In this document: piece by piece, positions 8,171 through 15,666 of the stretch
Layout of the letters: every line of letters begins with the position of its first letter
Position numbering within the stretch: position 1 is the stretch's first letter
DNA from: JBHFEI01 sp041928815
GTDB lineage: Bacteria > Pseudomonadota > Alphaproteobacteria > Rhizobiales > Rhizobiaceae
Length of the DNA stretch: 44,446 nt
Reading direction: 5' to 3'
Assembly (NCBI RefSeq): GCF_041928815.1
Contig: NZ_JBHFEI010000022.1
Span: forward strand, 1 to 44,446
Position numbers and translations under genes: made by a program
The notes under the pieces: generated by a model
What the model saw: only the letters and a program-made list of their open reading frames with translations
What the model was told of the DNA's origin: nothing
Databases searched by the model: none

Positions 8171-9118
8171 TCAGTTGCACTGGTCCTTGGTGATGAAGAA
8201 CGAGCCGGTGTCGTGGAACATCGGATAGGTGTGGTTCTCGTTCATCGCCACCAGGTACTTGACCGCCCAGTAGCCCATGTCCCACTGGCGCTGGGCCTTG
8301 AGGGCCGTGATCGTGCCGTCGCAGACCGCGTCGACGGCCTCCGGCAGGTCGTCCATGCCGACGATCGCCACCTTGCCGGCGAGCCCGGCATTCTTCACGG
8401 CACGGGCCGCGCCGATCGGGTTCGAGGCGTTCGAGCCGAAGATGCCGGCGATGTCGGGGTTTGCCTGCAGCGCGTTCTCGGTCAGCGTCACGGCTTCCTC
8501 GAGGATGTCGTTGTCGGGCTGCTCGAAGACGATCTGCATGTCCGGATGGGCTTCCAGCGCCTTCTTGAAGCCCTGGATGCGCTCCACATGGTCGGAAGCG
8601 GTCAGGCTGCCGGCGAGGATGCCGACCTTGCCCTTGCCGCCGAGATGCTTTGCGAGGAATTCGCCGAGGTCGAAGCCGTCCTGGTAGCTGCTCTTCGGGC
8701 CGATGAAGGGAAAGCCCTCGTCGCAGAAGGAGTTGAAGGTGACGACGTTGACGCCGGCGGTCTTCGCCTCGCCGAGGAGCTGGACATTGGTGGCGCGGTC
8801 GAGGCAGGCGACGGCGAGGCCGTCCGGCTTGCGGCCGATATTGGCCTCGATGCGCTGGTTCTGGTCGGCGACGTCGGCCTGCGGCGGCTGGTCCCAGATC
8901 ACGTTGACGGTGATGCCGGACTTCTTCAGTTCCTCGGCGGCGAACTTGCTGCCCTCGGCAACGACGTCGTACCAGGGATGGATGACCTTCGGAATGAAGA
9001 CGAAGGTCAGTTCCTTGTCGATCGGCTTGATCAGGTCCTGCTGGCCCGCGGCCGACGCGCCGGTGGCGGCGACAAGCGAGGCCAGTCCGGCCGCGGCCAG
9101 AAGTGTCGTGAGTTTCAT
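8171..9118 (-). CDS. Periplasmic sugar-binding protein of the CUT2 importer (RbsB-like)
   Basis: A 315-residue type-1 periplasmic binding protein. The signal peptide is MKLTTLLAAAGLASLVAATG and ends at an ASA-AG site near residue 24. Fold marks include FVFIPKVIHPWYDVVAEGSK, VNVIWDQPPQADVADQNQRI, LAVACLDRATNVQLLGEAKT and IAGIFGSNASNPIGAARAVK. It captures the substrate in the periplasm and delivers it to the permease. It is the first gene of the operon, with a GGGAGG ribosome site 7 bases before the ATG, and the long upstream region carries the 28-bp operator. The ligand is not readable by eye; the family takes pentoses, hexoses, tetritols such as erythritol, and autoinducer-2. Binding-protein genes are normally the most strongly expressed of such operons. 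Confidence 0.93.
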   Translation of the reverse strand: MKLTTLLAAAGLASLVAATGASAAGQQDLIKPIDKELTFVFIPKVIHPWYDVVAEGSKFAAEELKKSGITVNVIWDQPPQADVADQNQRIEANIGRKPDGLAVACLDRATNVQLLGEAKTAGVNVVTFNSFCDEGFPFIGPKSSYQDGFDLGEFLAKHLGGKGKVGILAGSLTASDHVERIQGFKKALEAHPDMQIVFEQPDNDILEEAVTLTENALQANPDIAGIFGSNASNPIGAARAVKNAGLAGKVAIVGMDDLPEAVDAVCDGTITALKAQRQWDMGYWAVKYLVAMNENHTYPMFHDTGSFFITKDQCN

Positions 9119-9376
9119 GGTTAACCTCCCGTTTGGATGATGGCCGCCCGTCCCTCGGGCGGCAAGAACGCGGCCGGGATCCCCCCGCCCGCAAAACCCT
9201 GGCTTCGCCTCAGTCGAAGCGATGCCCCTCCGTGGCCGTGCCGGAGCACGCCCGTGCCACCTTCATGAGATGCCCGGCGACGGCGGCAACGCATGCGGCG
9301 ATCCGACCGGTGACGGCGCAGTGTCCGGCAGCCCCACGATCGTCACACATCCTGTCCTCCCGCCTGCGAAACCGAA

Positions 9377-9427
9377 ACATTTATTTACAGACAAAAATAA
9401 ATGTTCACGATTGATGATTTTTGTCAA
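9377..9427 (-). promoter_or_regulatory. Operator (28 bp) and -35 box of the CUT2 operon
   Basis: The inverted repeat has arms ACATTTATTT (9377-9386) and AAATAAATGT (9395-9404) around an 8-bp spacer; with the flanking A and T the arms are 11 bp and perfect. It is followed by TCAC. On the minus strand a -35 TTGACA lies at 9422-9427, and the operator occupies the position where the -10 must be, which fits repression. The same 28-bp layout, with ACATTT at the left and AATGTTCAC at the right, recurs at 17041 before operon B. A SorC protein is the likely binder. Confidence 0.65.
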
Positions 9428-9595
9428 CCGGTTTTGACGTGCGCTAGGGAAACGGCGAACATGGCTTTGTTCTCGTTTCTCAATTTGTCACTCTGAGCGC
9501 CGGATGCGGGGCGGTCCCCGGAAAAAATCGGCCGATCATCGGACAAGCCCGGAAAAGACCTCTCAGGGACATCTTGCATATTTGTAATTTTTATC

Positions 9596-9607
9596 GCACA
9601 TATGTGC
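9596..9607. promoter_or_regulatory. Perfect 12-bp palindrome before the alcohol dehydrogenase gene
   Basis: GCACATATGTGC is a perfect palindrome that ends 19 bases before the ATG at 9627, so it lies near the expected transcription start of the plus-strand gene. A related but imperfect half, TTGCATATTTG, sits about 20 bases upstream. It differs in sequence from the SorC-like 28-bp element, so a different regulator is implied; the DeoR protein at 223-1080 is one candidate. Confidence 0.45.
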
Positions 9608-9626
9608 AAATTGAGCGGAGAGCATC

Positions 9627-10661
9627 ATGAAAGCTGGATTGCTGAAGGCACCGAACGATCTCGCATTCGAGACCGTGGCCGACCCCGAAATCGCGGAAGG
9701 CGACGTGCTGATCCGCGTGCGCGCCGCGACGATCTGCGGCACGGACATCCGCATCTTTCGCGGCCGCAAGACCGCCGGCATCCGTTACCCGTCGATCCTC
9801 GGCCATGAATTCGCCGGCGAGATCGTCGAGCCCGGCCGCTCCGGCTTTCAATGCGGCGAGGCTGTCTGCGTCTGTCCGGCGATCCCCTGCGGCAATTGCG
9901 ACTACTGCAAGCGCGGCTACGAGAACATCTGCCGCAACCTGATCGCCATCGGCTACGAGGTCGACGGCGCGTTCGCCGAATATATCCGCATCCCGGCGAT
10001 CGCGGCCGAGAAGCAGAATATCTTCAAGATCCCCGATTCGGTCGGCTGGGAGAAGGCCGCGCTGGTCGAGCCGCTCTCCTGCGTGCTGAACGGCCAGGAA
10101 AAGATCGGGGTGGGCGTCGGCGACACGGTGGTGATCCTCGGCTCCGGCCCGATCGGGCTGCTGCATGTCAAGCTGGCACGGCTCTCCGGCGCGCTGAGGA
10201 TCATCGTCAGCGAGCCGAGCGCCTCGCGCCGCGAGGCGGCGATCGCCGCGGGCGCCGACATCGTCGTCGATCCGGTCAACGAGGACCTGCAGGCGATCGT
10301 CCGCGGGGTCACCAAGGGGCTCGGCGCCGACAAGCTGATCGTCGCAATCGGCGTGACCAAGCTTGCCAACGACGCACTGTCGCTGGTGCGCCATCGCGGC
10401 AAGGTCAGCCTCTTCGCCGGCTTCTCCGCCACCGACACGGCGGTGATGGACGTCAACCTGATCCACTACAACGAACTCGTCGTCACCGGCTCCTTCGGCC
10501 TCGACCGCCGCCAGTTCGAGACGTCGCTGAACCTCATCGCCTCCGGCCTGATCGAGGTCGATTCGATGCTGACGCACCGTTTCGAGCTGAAGGACATCGG
10601 CGAGGCGCTGGCGACCGCCGAGCGCGGCGCCGCCGTCAAGGTCGCCGTCGTCAACGGCTGA
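9627..10661 (+). CDS. Zinc-dependent medium-chain alcohol/polyol dehydrogenase (sorbitol/galactitol dehydrogenase-like)
   Basis: A 344-residue MDR enzyme that oxidises a secondary alcohol of a polyol with NAD(P). Catalytic zinc ligands are visible as Cys in TICGTDIRIF and the His-Glu pair of GHEFAGEIVEPG. The structural zinc lobe is present as CGNCDYCKRGYENIC (four Cys). The nucleotide-binding motif is VVILGSGPIGLLHVKLA (about residues 168-185). It is divergent from the CUT2 operon across a 500-bp regulatory region and has a GGAGAG ribosome site near the ATG. The product would be a ketose, which suggests that the imported compound or a stereoisomer of it is a polyol. Whether it acts before the kinase or in a side route cannot be decided from sequence. 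Confidence 0.92.
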   Translation: MKAGLLKAPNDLAFETVADPEIAEGDVLIRVRAATICGTDIRIFRGRKTAGIRYPSILGHEFAGEIVEPGRSGFQCGEAVCVCPAIPCGNCDYCKRGYENICRNLIAIGYEVDGAFAEYIRIPAIAAEKQNIFKIPDSVGWEKAALVEPLSCVLNGQEKIGVGVGDTVVILGSGPIGLLHVKLARLSGALRIIVSEPSASRREAAIAAGADIVVDPVNEDLQAIVRGVTKGLGADKLIVAIGVTKLANDALSLVRHRGKVSLFAGFSATDTAVMDVNLIHYNELVVTGSFGLDRRQFETSLNLIASGLIEVDSMLTHRFELKDIGEALATAERGAAVKVAVVNG

Positions 10662-10813
10662 GCGGGAGTGCTGCGACGGCTGCCCGACAGGCATCCAGAC
10701 CGTGGCAAACGGCGCCGGTCCGGATCGACGGCGCGCGCGCGCCATGCCATACTCGGACCCGACGGAAAAACGGCCGCCGGACGGGTGCGGCCTTGCGGCT
10801 GGGGATCACGGTG

Positions 10814-11539
10814 ATGCGTAGCACGGTCGGGAGAGAGATCCGGGACACGGCCAAGGACCAGTTGCGCGGCATGCGCCATCTGGTGCGCCTGCTCGGCTCG
10901 GACGAAGAACGCAAACGGCTCGCCAGGCACGGGCTGCCGGAGGTGCCCGAGGAGGTCGATCGCCTGGTCGGGCGCACCTTCCGCGCCGTCGACGGCGTGA
11001 TGAGCCTCGTCGAGGCGGCCGCGGCGCCCTTCCGCTCGCAGGCCGCGCCCCCACCCGGTTTCGGCACGATCGAGGCCTATGCGGACCCGGGAGAGGACGC
11101 CGCCGCCGCCTTTTCGGGCGATCTCTACCGCGTGCTGAAGCTCGCCGCCGGAACGCGCGATCCGAACCCGCTCATCCTCAGCGCCCGCCTTGCCGGCATC
11201 CATCGGGAACTGGCGACCCGCGCCGGGACGCTTGCCGATCCGGGCGACGGCGCGGGCCTCGCGGCCGCCCTCTTCCTCGCGCTCTCGCGCCGCCATCCGC
11301 TCGCCGGCCCGAACCCGCCGGAAGGCGACGCCGAGATCCGGATCCATGCTGCGACCGCGCTGATCTTCGGCCTCACCGCCAGCGGCCGCCTGCCGCGCGC
11401 CGAGGTGCCGGAGATCGTCACCGACGCCCTCCTTGCCGCGGGCGCCCGGATCGAGATCTTCCGGGATGCCGCCACGACCGATACCGAAACGGACGCACTT
11501 GACGCGGTGTTGCGCAGCCTGCTCGCCCATCTGGGGTAG
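10814..11539 (+). CDS. Conserved-looking protein of unknown function
   Basis: A 241-residue soluble protein; GTG at 10811 is an alternative start one codon earlier. The N-terminal half is charged and helical (IRDTAKDQLRGMRHLVRLL, EEVDRLVGRTFRAVDGVMSL), followed by an Ala/Pro-rich linker and a longer helical domain with ALFLALSRRHPLAGPNPPEG and ATALIFGLTASGRLP. There is no signal peptide and no membrane segment strong enough to call. Coding character (GC-rich third positions, no rare stretches) supports a real gene. It is followed 123 bp later by another unknown gene in the same direction; both sit between the two sugar operons, which run the other way, so they form an insertion in the catabolic block. 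No function is proposed. Confidence 0.7.
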   Translation: MRSTVGREIRDTAKDQLRGMRHLVRLLGSDEERKRLARHGLPEVPEEVDRLVGRTFRAVDGVMSLVEAAAAPFRSQAAPPPGFGTIEAYADPGEDAAAAFSGDLYRVLKLAAGTRDPNPLILSARLAGIHRELATRAGTLADPGDGAGLAAALFLALSRRHPLAGPNPPEGDAEIRIHAATALIFGLTASGRLPRAEVPEIVTDALLAAGARIEIFRDAATTDTETDALDAVLRSLLAHLG

Positions 11540-11662
11540 GACGGCGGACCCTCGTTTTTGCACAATTGACCGGCTCGGGGCGCGGATGTACGCTCCGTCC
11601 TTGCAAGACAACGGGCATCCGGTCGAAGAACCGGACGCCCGCCTCGGTGGAGTTTTGAAACG

Positions 11663-12274
11663 ATGGATCTGTCGGTCCAGCAGGAAATCGCCAGCGTTCC
11701 GGACCTTGCCCACCGGCTGCGCCAGTTGCGGTGGTTCCGGCGCTCCTTCGCGCTCGGCACGCGCGTGCTGTCGCGGCGCTACGGGCTTTCGGCGACGGTG
11801 GACGAGGAGGTGCTGGCCCGCGTCTTCCTCGACTGGGTCGACGTGCTCGAACGGAAGAAGCCGCTTGCCGCCGTCAACCGCGCCGATTTCATCATGTTCG
11901 CCGGCGGCCTCGTGCTTCGCGAGCTGATCCGGGCGAGACCGGTCCGCGTCGAGCTGAAGCCCGTGACCGCGGGGACGCCGGTGCCGGAGATCGTCGCCTT
12001 CTGGCCCGAGGGGTTCGTCTACACGCATTTCTGCATCAGCGCCGTCTGCGCCGTGCACCAGCAGGAATTCGGCAAGCCGCTGCCGCTGTCGAAGAGCGTC
12101 GACGACCTGCGCACCTGGTGGTCGTTCCGCGACAATACCCGCGACATGCCGGCCTATGCGATCGCCTTCCTCGACCGCTTCTTCGACGCCGAGCCGAACT
12201 GGGCGGTGCCGGATCTGCCGGAATTCCGGCGGGCGATGCGCCTGCCGCCGCAGGACGCCCTCCCGTCTCATTGA
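11663..12274 (+). CDS. Conserved-looking protein of unknown function
   Basis: A 203-residue soluble protein without a signal peptide. Features that can be seen are an Arg-rich N-terminal helix (AHRLRQLRWFRRSFALGTRV), a D-E-E-V-L-A-R-V-F segment, the strand-like stretch VPEIVAFWPEGFVYTHFCIS, and W-W-S-F-R-D-N-T-R-D near residue 155. The C-terminal part FLDRFFDAEPNWAVPDLPEF is acidic and aromatic. I do not recognise the family. A possible promoter (TTGACC at 11566, then a TACGCT about 17 bases on) lies upstream, so it may be expressed alone. A GC-rich hairpin follows its stop, convergent with the E2 gene of operon B. Confidence 0.7.
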   Translation: MDLSVQQEIASVPDLAHRLRQLRWFRRSFALGTRVLSRRYGLSATVDEEVLARVFLDWVDVLERKKPLAAVNRADFIMFAGGLVLRELIRARPVRVELKPVTAGTPVPEIVAFWPEGFVYTHFCISAVCAVHQQEFGKPLPLSKSVDDLRTWWSFRDNTRDMPAYAIAFLDRFFDAEPNWAVPDLPEFRRAMRLPPQDALPSH

Positions 12275-12283
12275 ACCGGACAC

Positions 12284-12320
12284 GGCAAAGCCCCGCCACG
12301 ACGGTGGTCGGGGCCTTGCC
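12284..12320. terminator. GC-rich hairpin between convergent genes
   Basis: The stem pairs GGCAAAGCCCCGCCAC with GTGGTCGGGGCCTTGCC around a GACG loop, with two or three mismatches. It lies 9 bp after the stop at 12274 and 18 bp before the E2 stop at 12339. There is no T-run on the plus strand. It probably serves both convergent transcripts. Confidence 0.6.
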
Positions 12321-12338
12321 GGCATGCGGGAAACCGTG

Positions 12339-13628
12339 TCAGACGATCATCGCCATCGGCCGCTCGATATAGGAGCGGAACGCCGCCAGAAGCTCCGCGC
12401 CGAGCGCGCCATCGACGGCGCGATGATCAGTCGAGAGCGTGACGGTCATCAGCGTCGCCGCCTTCACCGCGTCGCCGACGATCACCGGGCGGCGCTCGCC
12501 CGCGCCGACCGCGAGGATCGTCGCATGCGGCGGATTGACGATTGCGGCGAAGTCGCGCACGCCGAACATGCCGAGATTGGAGATGGCGCCGGTGCCGCCC
12601 TGGTACTCCTCGCCCTTCAGCTTGCCCTCCCTCGCCCGCGCCGCAAGATCCTTCATCTCGTTGGAAATCGAGGACAGCGTCTTGATCTCCGCCCGGCGCA
12701 CGATCGGGGTGATGAGCCCGCCCGGCACCGAGACGGCGACGCCGATATCGGCGTGGCGATGCTTGAGGAGATGATCCTCCTCCCAGGAGACATTGGCGCC
12801 GGGCACGGCGCGCAGCGCCATGGCATAGGCCTTGATCACCATGTCGTTGACCGAGATCTTGTAATCCGGCTTGCCGTCAACCTGGGGCGCCGAGGCGTTC
12901 AGTTCGGTGCGCAGCGTCAGCAGCGCGTCGATGCTGCAATCCGCCGACAGGTAGAAATGCGGCACCGTGCTTTTCGCCTCGACGAGACGGCGGGCGATGG
13001 TGCGGCGCATGCTGGTGTGCGGCACGACCTCGTAGCTGCCCTCGGCGAAGAGGCGGCGTACCGTCTCGGCCGGCCGGGGCACATCGGCCGGACGCGCGAT
13101 TTCCGCCGCCACGGCTGGCGCAGGAACGACGACCTGCGCCGCATCCGCCGCCGTCCGGGCCTCGACATCGGCGCGGGTGACACGGCCATGCGGCCCGGAG
13201 CCTGCGACCGAAGCGAGGTCGAGCCCCGCCTGCCGGGCGAGCCGGCGGGCAAGCGGCGTGGCGCGCACGGTCTCCCCCTTCGCCGCTGCCGGCACGAGGA
13301 TCGGCCCGGCCGACGCTCCGCCGCCCTCCGCCGCCTTCGGAAAGACGGTGGCGGTGCCGGTCGCGGCAGGCCGCTTCGCATAGGCCTCGCCCTCCTCGTA
13401 GATCCAGGCGACGGCGGAGCCGACCGCGATGTCGACGCCCTCGGCACCGACGACGTCGCGAAGCACGCCGCTTGCCGGCGCGTCGACCTCCATCGCCGCC
13501 TTGTCCGTCTCGATCTCGAAGAGCACCTCGCCCTTCTTCACCGGCGCATTCGCCTCGAAGAACCATTTCGAGATCCGCCCCGTCGCCATGTCCATGTCGA
13601 CCTTCGGCAGGATGACTTCGACGGGCAT
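12339..13628 (-). CDS. Dihydrolipoamide acyltransferase (E2) of a 2-oxoacid/acetoin dehydrogenase-type complex
   Basis: A 429-residue E2. Residues 1-80 form a lipoyl domain with the lipoylated Lys in EIETDKAAMEV. Residues about 130-165 form the E3/E1-binding domain (VRATPLARRLARQAGLDLAS, VAGSGPHGRVTRADVEA). Residues about 195-429 form the catalytic trimer domain, with active-site STDHRAVDGALGAELLAAF (His and Asp in the usual HxxxD). It carries the acyl group from E1 thiamine diphosphate to CoA. It is the last gene of operon B, 2 bp after the E1beta stop, and has no E3 gene next to it. Acetoin, pyruvate and branched-chain E2s cannot be told apart by eye; the E1 partner suggests an acetoin-type system. 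Confidence 0.92.
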   Translation of the reverse strand: MPVEVILPKVDMDMATGRISKWFFEANAPVKKGEVLFEIETDKAAMEVDAPASGVLRDVVGAEGVDIAVGSAVAWIYEEGEAYAKRPAATGTATVFPKAAEGGGASAGPILVPAAAKGETVRATPLARRLARQAGLDLASVAGSGPHGRVTRADVEARTAADAAQVVVPAPAVAAEIARPADVPRPAETVRRLFAEGSYEVVPHTSMRRTIARRLVEAKSTVPHFYLSADCSIDALLTLRTELNASAPQVDGKPDYKISVNDMVIKAYAMALRAVPGANVSWEEDHLLKHRHADIGVAVSVPGGLITPIVRRAEIKTLSSISNEMKDLAARAREGKLKGEEYQGGTGAISNLGMFGVRDFAAIVNPPHATILAVGAGERRPVIVGDAVKAATLMTVTLSTDHRAVDGALGAELLAAFRSYIERPMAMIV

Positions 13629-13630
13629 GG

Positions 13631-14629
13631 TCAGCGCACTCCCTTCGCAAGGTCGCGGGCGGCGGCAATGATCCCCGGCACCTGCGGCACGGCCGCCTTT
13701 TCCAGATCCGGATTGTAGGGGATCGGCGTCTCGGCGCCGCCGAGGCGCACGATCGGCGCGTCGAGATAGTCGAAGGCCTCGCTCTCGGCGATCATGGCGC
13801 TGATCTCGGCGCCGACGCCGAGCGTCTTGACGCCTTCATAGACGCAGAGGAGCCGCGACGTCTTCTTGACGCTCTCGATCACCGTCTCGCGGTCGATCGG
13901 CCGGATGGTGCGCAGGTCGATGACCTCGACGTCGATGCCCTCTGCGGCGAGCGTTTCCGCCGCCTCGAGCGCCTTGTGCACCATGATGGCGGTGGCGACG
14001 ATCGTCAGGTCCGTGCCGGCGCGGCGGATCTCGGCCTTGCCGATCGGCACGGTGTAATGGCCCTCCGGCACCGGGCCCTTCATCTTGTAGAGCAGCTTGT
14101 GCTCGAAGATCATCACCGGGTCGGGATCGGCGATCGCGGCGAGCAGCATGCCCTTGACGTCATGGGGCGTCGCCGGCTGGATCACCTTGAGGCCCGGCAC
14201 ATGGCCGAACCAGGCTTCGAGGCTTTGGCTGTGCTGGGCCGCGGCCCCCGTGCCGGAGCCGGCCGGAAAGCGCATGACGACGGGCACGGAGACCTCGCCG
14301 CCGAGCATGTAGCGCATCTTCGCCGCCTGGTTGACGATCTGCTCCATCGCTAGCGTGGCGAAATCGGAGAACTGGAACTCGAAGATCGGCCGGAGCCCCG
14401 TCACCGCCGCGCCGACGGCGACGCCGGCGCCGCCGAGCTCGGAGATCGGCGTGTCCATCACCCGGTCGGGACCGAAGCGTTCGATCAGGTCGCCGGTCAC
14501 CTGGAAGGCGCCGCCATAGACGCCGATATCCTCTCCCATCAGCACGACGCGCTCGTCGGCCTCCATCGCCAGCGCCATCGCTTCCTGGATGGCCTGCGAA
14601 TAGCTCAATTCCCTGACAGCGGCATTCAT
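13631..14629 (-). CDS. E1 beta subunit of a thiamine diphosphate-dependent dehydrogenase (pyruvate/acetoin type)
   Basis: A 332-residue transketolase-like beta subunit. Landmarks are MNAAVRELSYSQAIQEAMAL at the start, the conserved GEDIGVYGGAFQVTGDL, DTPISELGGAGVAVGAA, the metal or diphosphate side FPAGSGTGAAAQHSQSLEAW, and the C-terminal domain segments VEVIDLRTIRPIDRETVIES and RLGGAETPIPYNPDLEKAAV. With E1alpha it forms the alpha2beta2 carboligase/dehydrogenase that cleaves the substrate and passes the acyl group to E2. The start overlaps the E1alpha stop by one base (TGATG-type coupling). The start was set at MNAAVREL because upstream codons belong to the alpha gene in another frame. Confidence 0.92.
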   Translation of the reverse strand: MNAAVRELSYSQAIQEAMALAMEADERVVLMGEDIGVYGGAFQVTGDLIERFGPDRVMDTPISELGGAGVAVGAAVTGLRPIFEFQFSDFATLAMEQIVNQAAKMRYMLGGEVSVPVVMRFPAGSGTGAAAQHSQSLEAWFGHVPGLKVIQPATPHDVKGMLLAAIADPDPVMIFEHKLLYKMKGPVPEGHYTVPIGKAEIRRAGTDLTIVATAIMVHKALEAAETLAAEGIDVEVIDLRTIRPIDRETVIESVKKTSRLLCVYEGVKTLGVGAEISAMIAESEAFDYLDAPIVRLGGAETPIPYNPDLEKAAVPQVPGIIAAARDLAKGVR

Positions 14630-15663
14630 CACGCCTGCTCCGTATAGACAAAGTTGGTAAGGTCGGCGGTTTCCGGCGCCGGGCTCGCCTTGGCGAACTC
14701 GATCGCCTCGGCGATCTCCTTCGCGACGGAGGCGCGCACGGCATCGAGCTCCGCGCGGGTGGCGATGCCGAACTCGGCGAGCTGCGCCTCGTAGCGGATG
14801 ATCGGATCGCGATTGGTCATCCAGTCGTCGATCTCGTCCTTGGTGCGGTAGCGGTTGCGGTCGCTTTTCGAATGGCCGCGATGGCGGTAGGTTTTGCATT
14901 CGATCAGGCTCGGCCCCTCGCCGCGCCGGGCGCGCTCCACCGCCGCGTGGGACGCCTCCGCCACGTCGGAGAGCACGTTGCCGTCGACGATGGTGCCGGG
15001 CATGGCATAGGCGGAGGCGCGATCGGCGATGTTGGCGACGGCGGTGGAACGCGCCGTCGAGGTCGACATGCCGTAGCCGTTGTTCTCGCAGACGAAGATC
15101 ACCGGTAGCTTCCAGACGGCCGCCATGTTCAGCGCCTCGTGGAAGGCGCCCTCGTTGTTGGCGCCGTCGCCGAAGAAGGAGACGACGACCTTGCCGGTCT
15201 TCAGCCGCTTGGCCGTCAGCGCCGCGCCGACGGCGATCGGCAGGCCGCCGCCGACGATGCCGTTGGCGCCGAGATTGCCGGTGGTGACGTCGGCGATGTG
15301 CATCGAACCGCCGCGCCCGGCGCAGTAGCCCGTGGTCTTGCCGAAGAATTCGGCGAACATGCGGCTCACGTCGGCGCCCTTGGCGATGCAATGGCCATGG
15401 CCGCGATGGGTCGAGGTGATCTGGTCGTCATTGGTCAGCGGCAGGCAGATGCCCATGGCGCTCGCCTCCTGCCCGATCGACAGGTGCATCGTGCCGTGGA
15501 TCAGGCCGCGCATGTAGCTTTCCTCGGCCCCTTCCTCGAACTGGCGGATCAGGTGCATCTTGCGCAACGCCTCGAGAAGCGCTGCGCGATCGTAATTCTG
15601 GAAGAGGAACGGCAGGTTGCTCGCCTCGGGCGTGGTCTTTTCGGCAGTCGCGGGTTCACCCAT
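14629..15663 (-). CDS. E1 alpha subunit of a thiamine diphosphate-dependent dehydrogenase (acetoin/pyruvate type)
   Basis: A 344-residue alpha subunit. Marks include the N-terminal MHLIRQFEEGAEESYMRGLI, IHGTMHLSIGQEASAMGICL, the thiamine-binding motif that begins GDGANNEGAFHEALNMAAVW and ends in CENN, and the phosphorylation-loop region YRHRGHSKSDRNRYRTKDEI. The wording of the GDG...NN motif (AAVWKLPVIFVCENNGYGMS) resembles AcoA of acetoin dehydrogenase more than housekeeping PdhA, but that is a judgement from memory. It is the second gene of operon B, 3 bp after the DRL gene, so both enzymes should be made together. In the model this enzyme attacks the acyloin bond of 1-deoxyxylulose 5-phosphate. 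Confidence 0.92.
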   Translation of the reverse strand: MGEPATAEKTTPEASNLPFLFQNYDRAALLEALRKMHLIRQFEEGAEESYMRGLIHGTMHLSIGQEASAMGICLPLTNDDQITSTHRGHGHCIAKGADVSRMFAEFFGKTTGYCAGRGGSMHIADVTTGNLGANGIVGGGLPIAVGAALTAKRLKTGKVVVSFFGDGANNEGAFHEALNMAAVWKLPVIFVCENNGYGMSTSTARSTAVANIADRASAYAMPGTIVDGNVLSDVAEASHAAVERARRGEGPSLIECKTYRHRGHSKSDRNRYRTKDEIDDWMTNRDPIIRYEAQLAEFGIATRAELDAVRASVAKEIAEAIEFAKASPAPETADLTNFVYTEQA

Positions 15664-15666
15664 GGC

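Larger units (their letters stand above)
9119..9626. other. Divergent regulatory region between the CUT2 operon and the alcohol dehydrogenase gene
   Basis: About 500 bp without a gene. The stretch 9360-9440 is notably AT-rich and holds the operator and minus-strand promoter. The stretch 9575-9610 is also AT-rich and holds a palindrome just before the dehydrogenase start. The remainder (9130-9350) is GC-rich with no visible open frame of merit. Confidence 0.6.

Noticed and set aside
6621..9194. An 857-codon open frame that would fuse the ATPase to upstream sequence
   Set aside because: The first part is the binding-protein gene in another frame, with Arg-rich low-complexity text; the ATPase starts at 8111.
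9360..9440. A possible small RNA or CRISPR-like repeat because of the AT-rich direct and inverted repeats
   Set aside because: Only one inverted repeat pair with promoter boxes is present and no spacer structure, so an operator is the simpler reading.
13631..15391. A single 586-codon E1 fusion protein
   Set aside because: The upstream part is the E1alpha gene in the wrong frame; E1beta starts at 14629 with MNAAVREL and overlaps the alpha stop by one base.
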